Below, piece by piece: positions 14,607-16,944 of a stretch of DNA of 16,944 bases. The notes beneath the pieces are model-generated. The model ran no database searches. It had not been told where the DNA came from and saw nothing but the letters and a program-made list of their open reading frames with translations. This stretch comes from Bacteroidota bacterium (lineage in GTDB: Bacteria > Bacteroidota > Bacteroidia > Chitinophagales > Chitinophagaceae): assembly GCA_023412975.1 (NCBI GenBank), contig JAEZRB010000199.1, positions 1 through 16,944 on the forward strand. Reading direction: 5' to 3'. The position numbers and the translations under genes are program-made. The number at the start of each line of letters is the position of its first letter. Position 1 is the stretch's first letter.

Positions 14607-15155
14607 TTACCTCGGCGAAGTGCTAACATTCCAGTTCACATTGATACCGTGTTTCGCAGCGTATGTTTTTCCTGCTGCTGTCAGTTTTTCATGAAGTTCA
14701 TAAAAGCCAGGGTAGTAGTTTTCTTCAATCGACCTGGTATAGGCTTCAATGATTTCCTTTGGAGACTCTTCATCATAGAGTCGGGCCAGTTCCATATATT
14801 CTTTTTTATATACAGGGAGTACATAATCGTACAAAGCACGCGATGCCTTCAACACTTCACGGTTATCCTCATTCTCGGTCAAATTTTTTAGTTTGGAATA
14901 ATTCGCTTCAAGCGACTGGATCTTCGTGTTAATCAATTCAGATCTTTTCATGGGGACTACTTTGTCCTTAGTGCCTTCGACCAGTTTTACGGAAGGACTT
15001 TCCAGTTCCATTTCCAGGGCCCTGCCCGCAAACCCATGCATCAAATTCGTATTAAGTATAGCAAGTCCAAAAATCTTTTCCGGGTTGTCGGTGTTACAGG
15101 ATACAAGTGAGCAGGTGCTGGCTATAAACAGGGCGGCAAGAATTATTTTTTGCAT
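14607..15155 (-). CDS. Lipoprotein of unknown function
   Basis: The 182-residue product begins with a lipoprotein signal ending in the lipobox LVSC, with Cys20 as the lipidated residue followed by Asn and Thr. The mature part is rich in Glu, Lys and Leu and predicted mainly helical, in long stretches around 70-95, 98-118 and 128-160; this suggests a helical bundle. No enzyme motif or repeat is visible and I do not recognise the family. TAATTTTA on the minus strand (15179-15172) with TTTT 21 bases upstream (15204-15201) is a weak promoter candidate. Its only neighbours are the convergent chrA gene and the divergent parE gene, so context gives no clue to its role. Confidence 0.75.
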   Translation of the reverse strand: MQKIILAALFIASTCSLVSCNTDNPEKIFGLAILNTNLMHGFAGRALEMELESPSVKLVEGTKDKVVPMKRSELINTKIQSLEANYSKLKNLTENEDNREVLKASRALYDYVLPVYKKEYMELARLYDEESPKEIIEAYTRSIEENYYPGFYELHEKLTAAGKTYAAKHGINVNWNVSTSPR

Positions 15156-15462
15156 GGTGATTTGTTTGAGATAAAATTAAGGAGCAGGGTTTTTTCATAT
15201 AAAAAAATATTGCAATTGGTTGCTTTTTTGAGCAAATGGACTGGTTCCTGGCAACCAGGCGCAACTTACCCTGGATTTCTCCACAATCTTCCTTTCCCTG
15301 TGGATAACTGGGCCGCGGTGGATTCGGTCAGCCCATCTTTATTTGCAATCCGCTAAATTCGCGGACTGGGAATAAAACGGATTGTCGGGGCCCATCTCCC
15401 AATTTGGTTTAATACTACCCTGATAATCAATATGTCCACCCAAACAAGGTAATAGGTGAGCC
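15156..15462. other. 307-base intergenic region between the lipoprotein gene and parE
   Basis: No convincing gene lies here. It holds the lipoprotein promoter region, a DnaA-box pair (15277-15307), and several dyads: TGGTTGC (15217-15223) with GCAACCA (15251-15257), CTGGTT (15241-15246) with AACCAG (15253-15258), and TCCGC (15349-15353) with GCGGA (15361-15365). I found no good TAnnTTTG promoter for parE. Confidence 0.6.
15277..15307. promoter_or_regulatory. DnaA-box pair upstream of parE
   Basis: TGTGGATAA at 15299-15307 is the exact reverse complement of the DnaA box TTATCCACA. TTCTCCACA at 15277-15285 matches the same box in eight of nine positions on the opposite strand. The two sites face each other with 13 bases between. 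They lie 156 bases before the parE start. DnaA binding here, for control or titration, is inference. Confidence 0.45.
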
Positions 15463-16944
15463 ATGGCTAAAGCAAAAGAAAAGGAATCAGCAAAGACCTC
15501 TAAAGACACTAACCTTTTTGATTATACTGAAGACAGTATCAAGAGTCTCGACTGGAAAGAACATATCCGCCTCAGGCCGGGTATGTATATAGGTAAACTC
15601 GGAGACGGCAGCAGTCCCGACGACGGGATCTATGTGCTGGTAAAGGAGGTGATGGATAACTGCATCGACGAGTACACAATGGGTTATGGTAAGACTGTTG
15701 AGTTGAAAATTGAGGGCAAAACAGTTTCTGTGCGTGACTTCGGACGCGGTATTCCGCTGGGCAAGGTTGTAGATGTGGTGAGCAAGATCAATACCGGCGC
15801 TAAATACGATAGTAAGGCCTTTCAAAAATCTGTGGGTTTGAATGGTGTGGGGACAAAAGCAGTAAATGCCCTTAGCAATTATTTTAAGGTCACAGCTTTT
15901 CGCGAAGGGAAGGAAAAAACTGCCGAGTTTGAGCGCGGTGTTCTGATCAAAGAACATAAGGAAGGTAAAAGCGGCGAACAAAACGGTACGATGGTGACCT
16001 TTATCCCGGACGACACCGTTTTTAAAAACTTTAAGTTCCACCCGGAATTTCTTGAAAACCAGATCTGGAATTATTGTTTCCTCAACGCCGGTCTGAAGAT
16101 CATTTTCAACGGCAAAACCTTTGTGAGTAAGAATGGTTTGCTCGACCTTCTGCAGCGTAAAACCAATGAGGACGAAATACGTTACCCGATCGTACACATG
16201 ACGGGCGACGATATCGAAGTGGCCATTACCCATAACAACGACTACGGCGAGGATATTTACAGCTTTGTGAACGGTCAGCATACCACGCAGGGTGGTACGC
16301 ACCAGCAGGCTTTCCGCGAGGCATATGTAAAAACCATTCGTGACTTTTATAAGAAAGATTATGATGCTTCAGATATACGTACGGGTATTGTAGCGGCGAT
16401 TTCAGTGAGAGTGATCGAACCGGTATTTGAAAGCCAGACAAAAACAAAACTGGGCTCTCAATACGTGGAAGAAGGTGGTAAAAGCATGAGGCAGTTCATT
16501 GGTGATTTCCTTGCCAGGGAACTTGATAATTACCTTCACAAACATCCCGCTGTTGCGGATGGTTTGCGTAAACGTATCGAGCAAAGTGAAAGAGAGCGTA
16601 AAGAACTGGCGGGCATCAAAAAGCTGGCGAACGAAAGAGCCAAAAAGGCTAACCTGCACAACAAGAAATTGCGTGATTGCCGCATACACCTAAATGATGA
16701 ACCACCCACAAAAGGGAAAGAGGATTTCATCGCGAAGCAGGCTGAGACTACAATCTTTATTACCGAGGGTGATAGTGCCAGCGGTTCCATCACCAAATCC
16801 CGTAACGTGGAAACCCAGGCAGTTTTTAGCCTCCGCGGTAAACCGCTGAATAGTTTTGGTCTGACCAAGAAAGTAGTATATGAAAACGAAGAGTTCAACC
16901 TGTTGCAACACGCGTTGAATATCGAAGATGGACTTGATGGACTG
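15463..16944 (+). CDS. parE: DNA topoisomerase IV subunit B, N-terminal 494 residues (runs off the window)
   Basis: ParE is the ATPase subunit that, with ParC, decatenates daughter chromosomes. The ATG at 15463 opens a frame that stays open to the window end. The GHKL ATPase part has RPGMYIG (38-44), the Bergerat helix KEVMDNCIDE (61-70), RDFGRGIP (91-98) and the ATP-lid GLNGVGTKAVNALS (125-138). A transducer domain follows, with QTKTKLGS (325-332), then the TOPRIM start ITEGDSASG (433-441) and FSLRGKPLN (455-463). EGDSASG and the SITKSR that follows, in place of EGDSAGGSA, favour the Bacteroidota ParE form over GyrB. AGGTGA at 15454-15459 is an unusually good ribosome-binding site for this phylum and supports the start. 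Confidence 0.93.
   Translation, partial: MAKAKEKESAKTSKDTNLFDYTEDSIKSLDWKEHIRLRPGMYIGKLGDGSSPDDGIYVLVKEVMDNCIDEYTMGYGKTVELKIEGKTVSVRDFGRGIPLGKVVDVVSKINTGAKYDSKAFQKSVGLNGVGTKAVNALSNYFKVTAFREGKEKTAEFERGVLIKEHKEGKSGEQNGTMVTFIPDDTVFKNFKFHPEFLENQIWNYCFLNAGLKIIFNGKTFVSKNGLLDLLQRKTNEDEIRYPIVHMTGDDIEVAITHNNDYGEDIYSFVNGQHTTQGGTHQQAFREAYVKTIRDFYKKDYDASDIRTGIVAAISVRVIEPVFESQTKTKLGSQYVEEGGKSMRQFIGDFLARELDNYLHKHPAVADGLRKRIEQSERERKELAGIKKLANERAKKANLHNKKLRDCRIHLNDEPPTKGKEDFIAKQAETTIFITEGDSASGSITKSRNVETQAVFSLRGKPLNSFGLTKKVVYENEEFNLLQHALNIEDGLDGL

Noticed and set aside
15487..16302. A 271-residue open frame on the minus strand inside parE
   Set aside because: It lies wholly opposite the parE coding frame, which has clear ATPase motifs; the product shows no family features and is a shadow frame.

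Overview
The window looks like a chromosomal segment of a Bacteroidota bacterium, most probably of the order Chitinophagales (family Chitinophagaceae is my best guess from protein style, not a proven assignment). Three things point that way. The promoters have the Bacteroidota form: TTTG, 19 bases, TAnnTTTG upstream of rpsO, and TATCTTTG boxes elsewhere. Most starts lack a Shine-Dalgarno sequence and have A-rich leaders. Several proteins have family-typical forms, such as a topoisomerase IV subunit B carrying EGDSASG and a MiaE-like N-terminus.

Layout. Bases 1-70 (minus) hold the first 23 codons of a probable tRNA hydroxylase, divergent from rpsO. On the plus strand come rpsO (229-498), pnp (715-2880), prmA (3088-3903), plsY (3990-4649), an M48 metalloprotease lipoprotein (4749-5564), a conserved unknown (5740-6183) and a CYTH-domain protein (6237-6755). 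These are housekeeping functions: ribosome, RNA turnover, L11 methylation, phospholipid synthesis and envelope quality control. Strong hairpin/T-tract terminators divide them into short units. On the minus strand lie a Gfo/Idh/MocA oxidoreductase (8829-9974) and dnaG primase (6777-8810), 18 bases apart.

From about 10 kb the content is more accessory: a seven-heme c-type cytochrome (10236-11495), a small secreted unknown (11623-11958), a GntP-family permease (11972-13303, minus), a two-domain ChrA-type transporter (13442-14587) and an unknown lipoprotein (14607-15155, minus). The window ends inside parE (15463 to beyond 16944), preceded by a 307-base gap that holds a perfect DnaA box.

I did not find a new defence, mobile or biosynthetic system. 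I saw no CRISPR array, tRNA or rRNA gene, transposase or integrase. The best leads are non-coding: an 84-base structured element after pnp with an 11-bp closing stem and a GAAA-loop hairpin; a DnaA-box pair before parE; a terminator whose T-tract touches the next start codon; a possible 21-codon leader peptide; and a multi-hairpin pnp leader. Several real starts lie inside longer open frames and were trimmed (prmA, the cytochrome, the 111-aa protein, the permease).
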